Positions 24,761 through 31,362 of a stretch of 64,000 bases of DNA are shown in pieces. The notes beneath the pieces are model-generated. The model had not been told where the DNA came from, made no database searches, and saw only the letters and a list, made by a program, of their open reading frames with translations. Where the stretch lies: IMG/VR virus record IMGVR_UViG_3300020394_000003, positions 1-64,000 of that record; one strand, 5' to 3'. Made by a program: the position numbers and the translations under genes. Position 1 is the stretch's first letter. Each line of letters starts with the position of its first letter. The stretch comes from a virus.

Positions 24761-25700
24761 AATTGAATTACAAAGATTAGAGTTCCTTAAGGAACTTAAA
24801 GAGCGAAAAGTTTTACGTGAAGCAGTAAGAAAAGCTATTCGTATTGCATTAGAAAAAAGAGAACTAGCAGCTTATAACAAAGAAGTGGCTGAGTCGCAAA
24901 GACTTGAAGAAGAGGCAGTACTTAGAGGCTATCTACGACAGTACCTTAAAGAAAGTGCAGCAACCCAAGACAACGATCCCTCACCTCACAGATCAACTGG
25001 TATCAATGTACTATCCGATTTACTTAAAAAGATCATCCCAGTTCTTGAAGATGACTATAAAATCTTAACGACCGATGCAGATCAACGATCATCATTTCGA
25101 GCACATGTTATTCATGGTGTAAAAAATTCCTTAGCGCCACTCCAAGCTACAGACGATGTTGGTCCTGATGCTGATACTAGTAATCAATTAGAAGAAGACG
25201 TGGGAGTTACCGTAGGCGGTGGCGATGAGGACGAAAGATTCATTGACATCGCTGATGATGGTGATACAGGGGAAGAGCTATCTCCCGAAGAAGAATTTGC
25301 TACCGGTCTTAGCGGACAAGATCTAACAGGTCGAAATATGGCATATTCTTCATTTAAAAAGATTGAAAGAAACATCTTAGATGCTTATGAGCTTTTGAGC
25401 AATGACGAAGATCGAGAGTTGTTCTATGACTATCTTATTACCAACCTTAAGCTTTATTTTGATAAGTTTGAAGATGAGCTAGCAGGTAATTTAGAAGAAC
25501 CTACAACTCCTGAGTATGAAGACGCCGCTGCAGAAGCCGGTGATATGGATGGAGATCAGGAAGATTTTTCCCCAGCAGAAGAAGAGCCAGCGTTAGACGA
25601 TGAAGAACCACTTGAGGAAAAGTGGTATACCGCTAGCATCAGTTTTGGTGGCGGTGCTGGAGATTCTAAATTTAAAGTCAAGGGGCCTAAGAAGAAATAA
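24753..25700 (+). CDS. Acidic putative internal/scaffold-like protein, 315 aa
   Basis: An N-terminal basic helical stretch (residues 1-65, LKELKERKVLREAVRKAIRI) ends in YLKE-SAAT, a site of the local L-x-E type. A helical domain (LKKIIPVLEDDYKILTTD) and a second (SSFKKIERNILDAYELLSND) follow, separated by Asp/Glu/Gly-rich linkers. It ends in a short basic segment. It overlaps the fusion gene by 8 nt and closes the internal-protein run. Confidence 0.6.
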   Translation: MDKIELQRLEFLKELKERKVLREAVRKAIRIALEKRELAAYNKEVAESQRLEEEAVLRGYLRQYLKESAATQDNDPSPHRSTGINVLSDLLKKIIPVLEDDYKILTTDADQRSSFRAHVIHGVKNSLAPLQATDDVGPDADTSNQLEEDVGVTVGGGDEDERFIDIADDGDTGEELSPEEEFATGLSGQDLTGRNMAYSSFKKIERNILDAYELLSNDEDRELFYDYLITNLKLYFDKFEDELAGNLEEPTTPEYEDAAAEAGDMDGDQEDFSPAEEEPALDDEEPLEEKWYTASISFGGGAGDSKFKVKGPKKK

Positions 25701-25717
25701 TTTGACATAGGAGGGCG

Positions 25718-26050
25718 ATGTTTAAGAGGTTTAAAAGCCTAAACAACATTACGCTGCAGCTGAAGTTAACTGCGGTGATGACTTTCTTTGACCTTTTTAT
25801 GACATTATGTTGGGTGTATACTGGAACAGCTGACGAAGCAAACCCTATCCTAGAATATACTCTACGGTTTGGTGCAGCTCATTTTACTCTAGCTAAATTA
25901 ATCATGGGCCTTGGTTCTCTCTGGATCTTTTACAGACGCCAATATCATTGGCTAGTTAAAAAAGTGGTGCCTATTGTTTTTATTTTCTATATTTTTCTTA
26001 GTAGTCTTCATTTGTCTGGTTTAATTTATTATTTAAGTTATCTAAGTTAG
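25718..26050 (+). CDS. Multi-span membrane protein (DUF5658-like), 110 aa
   Basis: Three hydrophobic segments: about residues 15-35 (LTAVMTFFDLFMTLCWVY), 48-68 (FTLAKLIMGLGSLWIFY) and 80-108. The motif DLFMT...ANPILEY resembles DUF5658-type integral membrane proteins ('D-xxT...E-NPxxxx'). AGGAGG immediately precedes ATG. Function unknown. Confidence 0.65.
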   Translation: MFKRFKSLNNITLQLKLTAVMTFFDLFMTLCWVYTGTADEANPILEYTLRFGAAHFTLAKLIMGLGSLWIFYRRQYHWLVKKVVPIVFIFYIFLSSLHLSGLIYYLSYLS

Positions 26051-26126
26051 TATAAATTATTATAGTTTATTATATAATATATTATATTACTACTCCAAGT
26101 TTGAAGACTAGAAAAGGAAAAAAGAT

Positions 26127-26468
26127 ATGTCAGGAAGGCAGAAGGGCAAGTACAGTAATTATTCTATCTCAAGATCACTAAAGATTGCAGGAAAATCTTC
26201 AGAAGAATTTGAGGTTATGCTGGGCCAATTAACGCTAGAAGAAATAATTGCATTAAAGCTTGAAATCTCAGCAAAAATGATCAATAATAAGTTATATGGG
26301 CTTGAGCTTTGGAAGGCAATCCCCAGAATCACAAAAGATGCTCTTTTAAAATTTGCGGTGTCAGCGGCGCAGACTCAACAAGATGCATGTAGAATACTAG
26401 GAATTAAGCCTGCTGAACTAAGAAAATTAAAAGATATTTACAATTTTGAAAATTATTTTGAAAAATAA
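26127..26468 (+). CDS. HTH-like small protein, 113 aa
   Basis: All-helical. The C-terminal segment (AQTQQDACRILGIKPAELRKLKDIYN) has the spacing of a Fis-type helix-turn-helix, suggesting DNA binding. The first half (SNYSISRSLKIAGKSSEEFEVMLGQLTLEEIIALKLE) is conserved-looking, and I recall similar sequences from marine myoviruses. It precedes the ncRNA/tmRNA locus. Confidence 0.65.
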   Translation: MSGRQKGKYSNYSISRSLKIAGKSSEEFEVMLGQLTLEEIIALKLEISAKMINNKLYGLELWKAIPRITKDALLKFAVSAAQTQQDACRILGIKPAELRKLKDIYNFENYFEK

Positions 26469-26470
26469 GT

Positions 26471-26499
26471 TAGACAACTCAGGACACCTGTGCTATAAT
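26471..26499 (+). promoter_or_regulatory. Promoter of the structured RNA / tmRNA locus
   Basis: TAGACA (26471-26476), 17-nt spacer, TGC, consensus TATAAT (26494-26499). Predicted start about 26506. No long ORF begins in the next 340 nt, which fits transcription of a non-coding RNA. Confidence 0.75.
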
Positions 26500-26505
26500 A
26501 GTTTC

Positions 26506-26764
26506 TATAAGCAGGAGCAGAAGCATGAACAAAAAATGTACTCCAGAGAGGTTTCTTTGAAGTACTAGAGAGTTGGCTTAGGTCGTCTATGCGTTTTGTT
26601 ATTTAGGTTCTAGGTCCGTATGAACCTTGCCGAATGCAATGAAATGGAGGATTCCCATTTAGAAGGGCGGCGAATTAAAATCGGGCTGGCATGGTGATGA
26701 GCGAGGAGATTCACCCGACCTACCAACTCTTGCCCCCACGCGCATACAAGATACGATAAGGGCA
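26506..26764 (+). ncRNA. Structured non-coding RNA of unknown class
   Basis: A long-range stem pairs AGAGTTGG-(CT)-TAGGTCG at 26569-26585 with CGACCTACCAACTCT at 26716-26730 (15 bp, one 2-nt bulge). It encloses three hairpins: AGGTTC/GAACCT (26605-26610/26622-26627), AAATGG/CCATTT (26642-26647/26655-26660) and GGTGA/TCACC (26693-26697/26711-26715). TGCCC/GGGCA (26731-26735/26760-26764) may close the 3' side. A good promoter lies upstream and the tmRNA gene downstream. It does not match 6S RNA, RNase P, GOLLD or group I intron landmarks I know. The 5' end is set from the promoter, and the 3' end is uncertain. Confidence 0.7.
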
Positions 26765-26855
26765 CGTATTACTTAATGATATAATTGATAAAGATATAAA
26801 GTGACGGCAAAAAACACTAGGCATGCACCCTTCCTAGTTAAAAAAAGAGAATGAA

Positions 26856-27107
26856 ATGTGGCAGCTTTGGGAATGGAACGGAAGATATATACAGGGCAAT
26901 TTAGTAAGCAAGCACAAAACCGAAGCTGCCACTATTTCTAAAGCAAAAAAAGTACTAGGCGAAGATATAAGATTAACAAAAGAAGAAAAAAAGAAGGAAA
27001 CAATAATTTGGATTGATAGTTCTGAAGGAGTTCCAGTAGGGCTCATCAGAAAACCCAAGGGGGCGCAACGGCTTCGACAGGGTAAGAAAGAGAAAGAGTG
27101 CAAGTAG
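26856..27107 (+). CDS. Small basic protein overlapping the tmRNA 5' end, 83 aa
   Basis: Starts MWQLWEWNGRYIQGNLVSKHKTEAATISKAKKVLGEDI and continues IIWIDSSEGVPVGLIRKPKG. I recall similar small proteins in marine phages. Its last 49 nt overlap the tmRNA gene; the tail after residue 68 is encoded by tmRNA sequence and need not be conserved. Function unknown. Confidence 0.55.
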   Translation: MWQLWEWNGRYIQGNLVSKHKTEAATISKAKKVLGEDIRLTKEEKKKETIIWIDSSEGVPVGLIRKPKGAQRLRQGKKEKECK

Positions 27108-27390
27108 GTTAGACACGACCTTAACAGTTCAAAAACAATAGTTGCAAATAACAACAACCACTTCGAACAGCGCTTAGCCGCTTAGTAGGGAGGCGGACTA
27201 GGGCCTTCTATCCAATCTAGTCAAAACAACAGATAAGTTGTAAAAATCAAAAAAACTTATCGCAACAGGATGGTAAGCGATATTTTATAACCATCTAGCT
27301 TTTCAGTTAGTGATTAAAACTGAATAAACTTGTGAACGACTTATATTGGACTTATTTTGGACGCGGGTTCGACTCCCGCCGCCTCCACCA
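27059..27390 (+). ncRNA. ssrA: tmRNA (one-piece), tag ANNNNHFEQRLAA
   Basis: The 5' end GGGGGCGCAACGGCTTCGAC is the typical tmRNA start. GGGGGCG (27059-27065) pairs with CGCCTCC before the encoded ACCA, the T arm is CGGG-TTCGACT-CCCG, and CCA ends at 27390. The resume codon GCA at 27144-27146 opens ANNNNHFEQRLAA, followed by TAG at 27183-27185. A terminal LAA is the usual degradation signal. At 332 nt the length is normal for one-piece tmRNA. A phage copy could rescue stalled ribosomes or retag host proteins during infection. Confidence 0.95.
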
Positions 27391-27408
27391 AATTAATTTA
27401 AAAAAAAC

Positions 27409-27437
27409 TTGACTTAAGTGTTAAGATAAGTTATATT
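27409..27437 (+). promoter_or_regulatory. Sigma70-type promoter
   Basis: TTGACT (27409-27414), 17-nt spacer, TATATT (27432-27437). AAGGAGAT follows at about 27452, ahead of ATG 27467. Confidence 0.75.
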
Positions 27438-27466
27438 AAAACAACAACTAAAAGGAGATCTTAATA

Positions 27467-27580
27467 ATGAGATATGTTGTACCCATCCTAGCCTGCGTGT
27501 TTGCTTGTGCATGTGGCGATAAGGATTCAGATGATACAGGCACCGATACCGCTGCAACGGATACTGCAGCTGAAGAGTAG
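27467..27580 (+). CDS. Small lipoprotein, 37 aa
   Basis: Hydrophobic signal (MRYVVPILACVFACACGD) with a plausible lipobox VFAC, then an Asp/Thr/Ala-rich mature tail (DKDSDDTGTDTAATDTAAEE). Strong ribosome site and promoter. The lipobox position is ambiguous because three Cys lie close together. It could be an envelope-modifying or exclusion peptide. Probably co-transcribed with the FKBP gene. Confidence 0.65.
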   Translation: MRYVVPILACVFACACGDKDSDDTGTDTAATDTAAEE

Positions 27581-27593
27581 ATAGGATAAAATT

Positions 27594-28058
27594 ATGAAGA
27601 CTGTTACACCAAATAGTACTGTTACGGTACACTACAAGGGAACCCTTAACGACGGAACTGTTTTTGATGACTCCAATGTTAGAGGATCGGCAATCGAAGT
27701 TGTAATGGGAACTGGCAGAGTAATTCCCGGTTTTGAAAATGCACTAGTAGGAATGACCGAAGGTCAAAGCAAGAATGTTACAATTTCTGCTGCAGAAGCC
27801 TATGGTCCAACTAATCCTGATGCAATTCAGGCAGTGCCGCGCACCGCATTTCCCCCTGACTTTACTCCCACGCCCGGGGAGACTGTACAGGGCACTTCTG
27901 AAACTGGCCAGCCGCTAGTAGCTAGAGTTGTCGAGCATGACGACAGTAGCGTTACTTTGGATTTTAATCATCCTCTTGCTGGCGAAGATCTTACATTTGA
28001 TCTTGAAGTAGTGGGAATTGAACAAGAAGTCGCAACAGAGAACAACGAAGAAGAGTAA
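27594..28058 (+). CDS. FKBP-type peptidyl-prolyl isomerase (SlyD/SlpA-like)
   Basis: 154 residues. The FKBP core is seen as VTVHYKGTLNDGTVFDDS, VMGTGRVIPGFENALVGMTEGQSKNVTI and AEAYGP. An insert-in-flap region (NPDAIQAVPRTAFPPD...GETVQGTSETGQPLVARVVEHDDSSVTLDFNHPLAGEDLTFDLEVVGI) follows, as in bacterial SlyD/SlpA chaperone-isomerases. It lacks the His-rich SlyD tail. It has no signal peptide, so it acts in the cytoplasm. It would assist folding of phage proteins. Overlaps the next gene by 1 nt. Confidence 0.92.
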   Translation: MKTVTPNSTVTVHYKGTLNDGTVFDDSNVRGSAIEVVMGTGRVIPGFENALVGMTEGQSKNVTISAAEAYGPTNPDAIQAVPRTAFPPDFTPTPGETVQGTSETGQPLVARVVEHDDSSVTLDFNHPLAGEDLTFDLEVVGIEQEVATENNEEE

Positions 28059-28312
28059 TGTCGGATTCTGAAAAAGAATTCGTTCAAGCGGTCGGCGCCG
28101 CAGTAGCTAAGAGCATTTTATATATTTGCTTGACTGTTACTGCGGCGCTTTGTCTTTATGAAAGACGTTTAAACCCGAAAATGATTGAACAGTGTGAAGA
28201 ATCTTGTAGTGGCACAAATACTCACATGGAATCGGTAACTTATACTAAGTGCGAGTGTGCTCCGCTAGGCGATATAAGTAAGGAACAAAATATTTGGGCT
28301 CTACCACGATAG
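28058..28312 (+). CDS. Small Cys-rich membrane protein, 84 aa
   Basis: One membrane segment (AVAKSILYICLTVTAALCLY, about residues 14-33) followed by a Cys-rich outer or inner tail (CEESCSGTNT...TKCECAPLG). Overlaps the FKBP stop by one base, so translation is coupled. The Cys pairs could form disulfides if the tail is periplasmic. Unknown function. Confidence 0.6.
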   Translation: MSDSEKEFVQAVGAAVAKSILYICLTVTAALCLYERRLNPKMIEQCEESCSGTNTHMESVTYTKCECAPLGDISKEQNIWALPR

Positions 28313-28385
28313 GTCAGTAAAGCTGCAGTTTGTTTAACAAGGAACTAATTACAACGTCTATAGTAATAGACAGGAGGAAATTAAT

Positions 28386-28520
28386 ATGTTAGGTAAACTT
28401 AGAGATGGCGCACTTTGCGCTTGGGCAGACCTTATGGGTGGAGAACACCGTTGGTGCGTCCGCGGAGCACTTGCAGTAGGCCTTGTTGCCGGCTGGTGTC
28501 TTGGCGCGCTTGCCTGCTAA
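28386..28520 (+). CDS. Small membrane protein, 44 aa
   Basis: AGGAGG precedes ATG. Polar N-terminus with Cys/Trp (DGALCAWADLMGGEHRWCVRG), then a hydrophobic end (ALAVGLVAGWCLGALAC). A hairpin CCTAG-TACA-CTAGG follows at about 28546-28558. No recognised family. Confidence 0.55.
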   Translation: MLGKLRDGALCAWADLMGGEHRWCVRGALAVGLVAGWCLGALAC

Positions 28521-28591
28521 AACATAGTAATACAATGGCGTCCCTAGTACACTAGGTGGTAAGAACAAGCTTGTGGTAAGTTGTTCATATA

Positions 28592-28620
28592 TTGAAAAAA
28601 AAATCATTTTGTGTTAATAT
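28592..28620 (+). promoter_or_regulatory. Sigma70-type promoter, possibly leaderless
   Basis: TTGAAA (28592-28597), 17-nt spacer, TAATAT (28615-28620). The predicted start is at or beside ATG 28627, so the mRNA would have almost no leader. Confidence 0.6.
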
Positions 28621-28626
28621 TTATAT

Positions 28627-28908
28627 ATGGAAACAAGATGGAAGTACGGAATGATCAAGGTGGCGGAAGAATTTGATCTTGAAACAAATGAATTTTTAGA
28701 TGATATTTGTGAATTAGTAGAATTATATGAAGATATAGAAGGTAATTGGTCATCTTTCTGTCGCCCGTCACTGACCTCACCAGAAAACTTAAGTGTAGCA
28801 ATGGTAGAGGTTATGAAAGATGGAATTAATACATGGTTTTGGGAAAATGGCACGTTTAGATGGTCAATGGAAAACAGGTTCTGGGAATGGACCCCGGCAA
28901 CTAACTAA
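28627..28908 (+). CDS. Hypothetical acidic protein, 93 aa
   Basis: Acidic N-terminal half (VAEEFDLETNEFLDDICELVELYEDIEG) and a Trp-rich C-terminal half (WSSFCRPS...WFWENGTFRWSMENRFWEWTP). Family unknown. Overlaps the next gene by about 60 nt in another frame. Confidence 0.55.
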   Translation: METRWKYGMIKVAEEFDLETNEFLDDICELVELYEDIEGNWSSFCRPSLTSPENLSVAMVEVMKDGINTWFWENGTFRWSMENRFWEWTPATN

Positions 28909-29095
28909 AAAAGAACTAGCTGGTTTAACCGTCGTAGTAGTTCATATTGGGCTTATATTATTTTTTGTGTCATGTATATCTTCATTAACAAAATGGTATA
29001 AAAAAATTAGCGCTAGTATGAAAAATAGGTTAAAATCTAAACATAAAGTTGATATAATTGATGTAGAATACGAAGAGGTGACAAATGAGCAATGA
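28847..29095 (+). CDS. Small single-span membrane protein, 82 aa
   Basis: ATG 28847 (MARLDGQWKTG...) is the likelier start; ATG 28820 in frame would deepen the overlap with the previous gene. One clear span (GLTVVVVHIGLILFFVSCISSL) followed by a basic tail and an acidic end (IDVEYEEVTNEQ). Overlaps the next gene by 11 nt. Confidence 0.55.
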   Translation: MARLDGQWKTGSGNGPRQLTKKELAGLTVVVVHIGLILFFVSCISSLTKWYKKISASMKNRLKSKHKVDIIDVEYEEVTNEQ

Positions 29096-29330
29096 TGAAG
29101 AAAAAGAACTAGGGGATTCACCCCAGTTTTATATTTTAGGATTTCACAAAGAGCCTGATTCTGACGAGGTTCGAATTGACTATCAGGTAACCGAAGAATT
29201 TAAAAAATGGTATAAATCAAAGAATAATCTTAAAAGATGGTCACGCAAGCATTTTGAAAAAAAACTTGTTGAGTTGGTAGGAAATGACATCAGATCACAG
29301 TTGAAAAAAAACAAAACAATCCAAAAATAG
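29085..29330 (+). CDS. Hypothetical small protein, 81 aa
   Basis: Charged protein (FYILGFHKEPDSDEVRIDYQVTEEFKKWYKSKNNLKRWSRKHFEKKLVELVG) ending in a Lys-rich tail. AGAGGTGAC precedes ATG. No recognised domain. Confidence 0.55.
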   Translation: MSNDEEKELGDSPQFYILGFHKEPDSDEVRIDYQVTEEFKKWYKSKNNLKRWSRKHFEKKLVELVGNDIRSQLKKNKTIQK

Positions 29331-29359
29331 TTGACTCAGACCTTGCCATGTGGTATATT
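29331..29359 (+). promoter_or_regulatory. Sigma70-type promoter for tRNA-Ile
   Basis: TTGACT (29331-29336), 17-nt spacer, TATATT (29354-29359), 12 nt before the tRNA gene. Confidence 0.75.
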
Positions 29360-29371
29360 ATATAAAGATGA

Positions 29372-29447
29372 TGGCCGGTAGCTCAGTGGTCAGAGCAGTC
29401 GTCTTATATGCGATTGGTCGTGGGTTCAATCCCCACCCGGCCGACCA
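29372..29447 (+). tRNA. tRNA-Ile (UAU)
   Basis: Acceptor TGGCCGG/CCGGCCG, D arm GCTC/GAGC, anticodon stem GTCGT/GCGAT, loop CTTATAT giving anticodon UAU. T arm GTGGG-TTCAATC-CCCAC, A73, encoded CCA. It would read AUA directly, instead of using the modified CAU anticodon of bacterial tRNA-Ile2. U1-G72 is a wobble pair. Confidence 0.88.
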
Positions 29448-29468
29448 AAACTAGGTGTGGTAAAAAAA

Positions 29469-30317
29469 ATGAAAAATATTATACTTTTTGACATGGATGG
29501 CACCTTAACAGAGCCGAGACAAACAATTGAAGAACCAATGATCCATCAATTGATGGAAGTGCTTCGATTAGGGCATGATGTTGGAGTGGTTACAGGCTCT
29601 CCCGAAAAATATGTTTTTGAACAAATTGGTAGCTTTATCGAAAGATATCAAGACACTAGCAAAGGAACTAATGTAAATAGCAGATTGCATATTATGCCTT
29701 GCAATGGTACCCAATACTCATATTACGTGGGAAAGTATAGAAGTGAAATAGTCCCAGAAAATATGATAGATGAACTTGGAGAGAATAATTTTTATGATTT
29801 AACAGCAGCTTTGGTATCTTTGCAGGCAGAAGTACTAGGTCAGCTGAAGTTAAATAATTTGGCTCTTACTGGAGATTTTATTCAGTATAGAGGTTCGATG
29901 ATTAATTGGAGTCCAATCGGTCGAAACGCAAATACATTACAAAGAAAAGAATTTGTTAAATATGATCTTAGAACAAATTTTCGTAATGTATACAAAAGTG
30001 TGCTAGAGGGCTGGCTAGTACATAAAAAAATGCAGGATCAAATTACAGTAGCATTAGGTGGTTCAACCTCCTTTGATGTCTATCCAAAAGGATGGGACAA
30101 GACTTATGCTATGAGTTGGTTTGCTGCTCCACTAGCTGGTAAAGAATATCAGTGTTGGTTTATTGGTGATAAGTGCCAGCCCGGGGGTAATGACTACCAT
30201 TTATATGAATTGTTAGAACCTCATGGTCGAGGTTTTGAAACAAAGAACCCTGAAGAGACTATCGAAATCGTAAAAAATATTTTATCAATTTTAAGCCCCG
30301 ATAGCTCAGCTGGATAG
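29469..30317 (+). CDS. Eukaryotic-type phosphomannomutase (HAD)
   Basis: About 282 residues. FDMDGTLTEPR (HAD motif I, nucleophile Asp), VVTGSP (motif II), MINWSPIGRNA (substrate loop), GGSTSFDVYPKGWDKT and FIGDKCQPGGNDYHLY (motif IV) are diagnostic of alpha-phosphomannomutases, which interconvert mannose-6-P and mannose-1-P. It would feed the glycan cassette, which also has a mannose-6-P-isomerase-like cupin (51021). ATG 29469 is chosen; GTG 29457 is possible. The last 23 nt of the gene lie inside the tRNA-Arg gene. Confidence 0.9.
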   Translation: MKNIILFDMDGTLTEPRQTIEEPMIHQLMEVLRLGHDVGVVTGSPEKYVFEQIGSFIERYQDTSKGTNVNSRLHIMPCNGTQYSYYVGKYRSEIVPENMIDELGENNFYDLTAALVSLQAEVLGQLKLNNLALTGDFIQYRGSMINWSPIGRNANTLQRKEFVKYDLRTNFRNVYKSVLEGWLVHKKMQDQITVALGGSTSFDVYPKGWDKTYAMSWFAAPLAGKEYQCWFIGDKCQPGGNDYHLYELLEPHGRGFETKNPEETIEIVKNILSILSPDSSAG

Positions 30318-30371
30318 AGCAACGGCCTTCTAAGCCGTGGGCCGCAGGTTCGAATCCTGCTCGGGGTACCA
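30295..30371 (+). tRNA. tRNA-Arg (UCU)
   Basis: Acceptor GCCCCGA/TCGGGGT, D arm GCTC/GAGC, anticodon stem ACGGC/GCCGT, loop CTTCTAA giving UCU. T arm GCAGG-TTCGAAT-CCTGC, A73, CCA. It reads AGA, common in this genome. The stop codon of the phosphomannomutase gene (TAG 30315-30317) lies in its D loop. Confidence 0.95.
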
Positions 30372-30447
30372 TTCACAACTAGTAAAAGGAACAAACGTGG
30401 GTTATCATTATGGAGACTTTTTAGGTCTAGGGAGGAATAATAGAGAA

Positions 30448-30909
30448 ATGACAAGAACGCCTTATGATACAGTTATGGTTAGTGGTGGGTTTGACCCCAT
30501 CCATATTGGTCATGTAAGAATGATTCAAGATGCTGCAAGAGAATTTGGAAATGTAATTGTGGCAGTAAATTCAGACGATTGGCTTTTGCGTAAAAAAGGG
30601 TATGTATTTATGCCTTGGGAAGAGCGCGCCGAAATCGTTAGAGCAATTACGGGAGTGACAAAAGTTGTCGCTTTTGACGATTCTGATAATACGGCCTGCG
30701 ATGCTATTAGGAAACATCGACCAACATACTTCGCAAACGGAGGAGATCGCACAACTGACAACACCCCAGAGCAAGACGTATGTCAAGAACTCGATATTGA
30801 AATGGTATGGGGTGTCGGCGGTGGAAAAATTCAAAGTAGCAGTGATCTAGTAAACGATTCATCAGGCCATTTATTAGATAAGAAACAAAATTGGCCTAAC
30901 GGAGTATAG
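30448..30909 (+). CDS. HxGH nucleotidylyltransferase (RfaE/TagD-like)
   Basis: About 153 residues. VSGGFDPIHIGHVRMI contains the cytidylyltransferase signature HxGH, and KIQSSSDLV is the ISSTxL-type partner motif. The family includes glycerol-3-P cytidylyltransferase, HldE and related sugar-activating enzymes; substrate unknown. ATG 30448 is given, but GTG 30397 with AAAGGA upstream is an equally good start. It lies between tRNA genes and just after the phosphomannomutase, which suggests sugar-nucleotide work. Confidence 0.85.
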   Translation: MTRTPYDTVMVSGGFDPIHIGHVRMIQDAAREFGNVIVAVNSDDWLLRKKGYVFMPWEERAEIVRAITGVTKVVAFDDSDNTACDAIRKHRPTYFANGGDRTTDNTPEQDVCQELDIEMVWGVGGGKIQSSSDLVNDSSGHLLDKKQNWPNGV

Positions 30910-30927
30910 AGAGAACTATATACTAGT

Positions 30928-31218
30928 ATGGAATACATGCCAGTATATCAATATATATTTGAAACAGAGTTTGAAAAATATCACTACTATTTTTCATATA
31001 ATGCGAAACCTGCGGATGTCATGGAAATATGTAGCCAAATTTTTGATGGCAGAGCAGATTTGTATGATATATTTCCTGAACCACATTCTAAAAAGGGAGA
31101 GTTAAAAGAACCATTAAAACTTATAAACAGCCTAGGTAAAGAAATGTATTTACCAACTGGCTTTAATGTTGAAATAATAAGTAAATATCGATTATTGTTT
31201 CAATATAATGATGGATAA
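30928..31218 (+). CDS. Hypothetical protein, 96 aa
   Basis: Tyr/Phe-rich start (YMPVYQYIFETEFEKYHYYFSY), then DVMEICSQIFDGRADLYDIFPEPHSK. No family recognised. An ACTATATACT element lies 3 nt before ATG. Confidence 0.55.
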   Translation: MEYMPVYQYIFETEFEKYHYYFSYNAKPADVMEICSQIFDGRADLYDIFPEPHSKKGELKEPLKLINSLGKEMYLPTGFNVEIISKYRLLFQYNDG

Positions 31219-31224
31219 TGATAT

Positions 31225-31300
31225 GCCGCTTTAGCTCAGTTGGTAGAGCAACGGTTTTGTAAACCGTAGGTCAACAGTTCAAGTCTGTTAAGCGGCTCCA
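31225..31300 (+). tRNA. tRNA-Thr (UGU)
   Basis: Acceptor GCCGCTT/AAGCGGC, D arm GCTC/GAGC, anticodon stem ACGGT/ACCGT, loop TTTGTAA giving UGU. T arm AACAG-TTCAAGT-CTGTT, T73, CCA encoded. Reads ACA. Together the phage tRNAs all favour A-ending codons except the GUU one. Confidence 0.93.
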
Positions 31301-31331
31301 CATTAAAAAATGATTTTACATCTAAATATAA

Positions 31332-31349
31332 ATGAGACTTTTGTCTCAT
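31332..31349 (+). promoter_or_regulatory. Hairpin just upstream of the thioredoxin-lipoprotein ribosome site
   Basis: ATGAGAC-TTTT-GTCTCAT is a perfect 7-bp stem with a TTTT loop, ending 1 nt before the AGAGGTG ribosome site. It could tune translation or mRNA stability. No T run follows, so it is not a terminator. Confidence 0.55.
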
Positions 31350-31362
31350 AAGAGGTGTGAAA

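Noticed and set aside
26506-26764. 6S RNA, RNase P RNA, GOLLD or group I intron as identity of the structured RNA
   Set aside because: None of the conserved landmarks I know for these classes appears, and the length is wrong for GOLLD.
31332-31349. ATGAGAC hairpin as a terminator for tRNA-Thr
   Set aside because: The stem is followed by AAGAGG, not a T run, and lies against a ribosome site.
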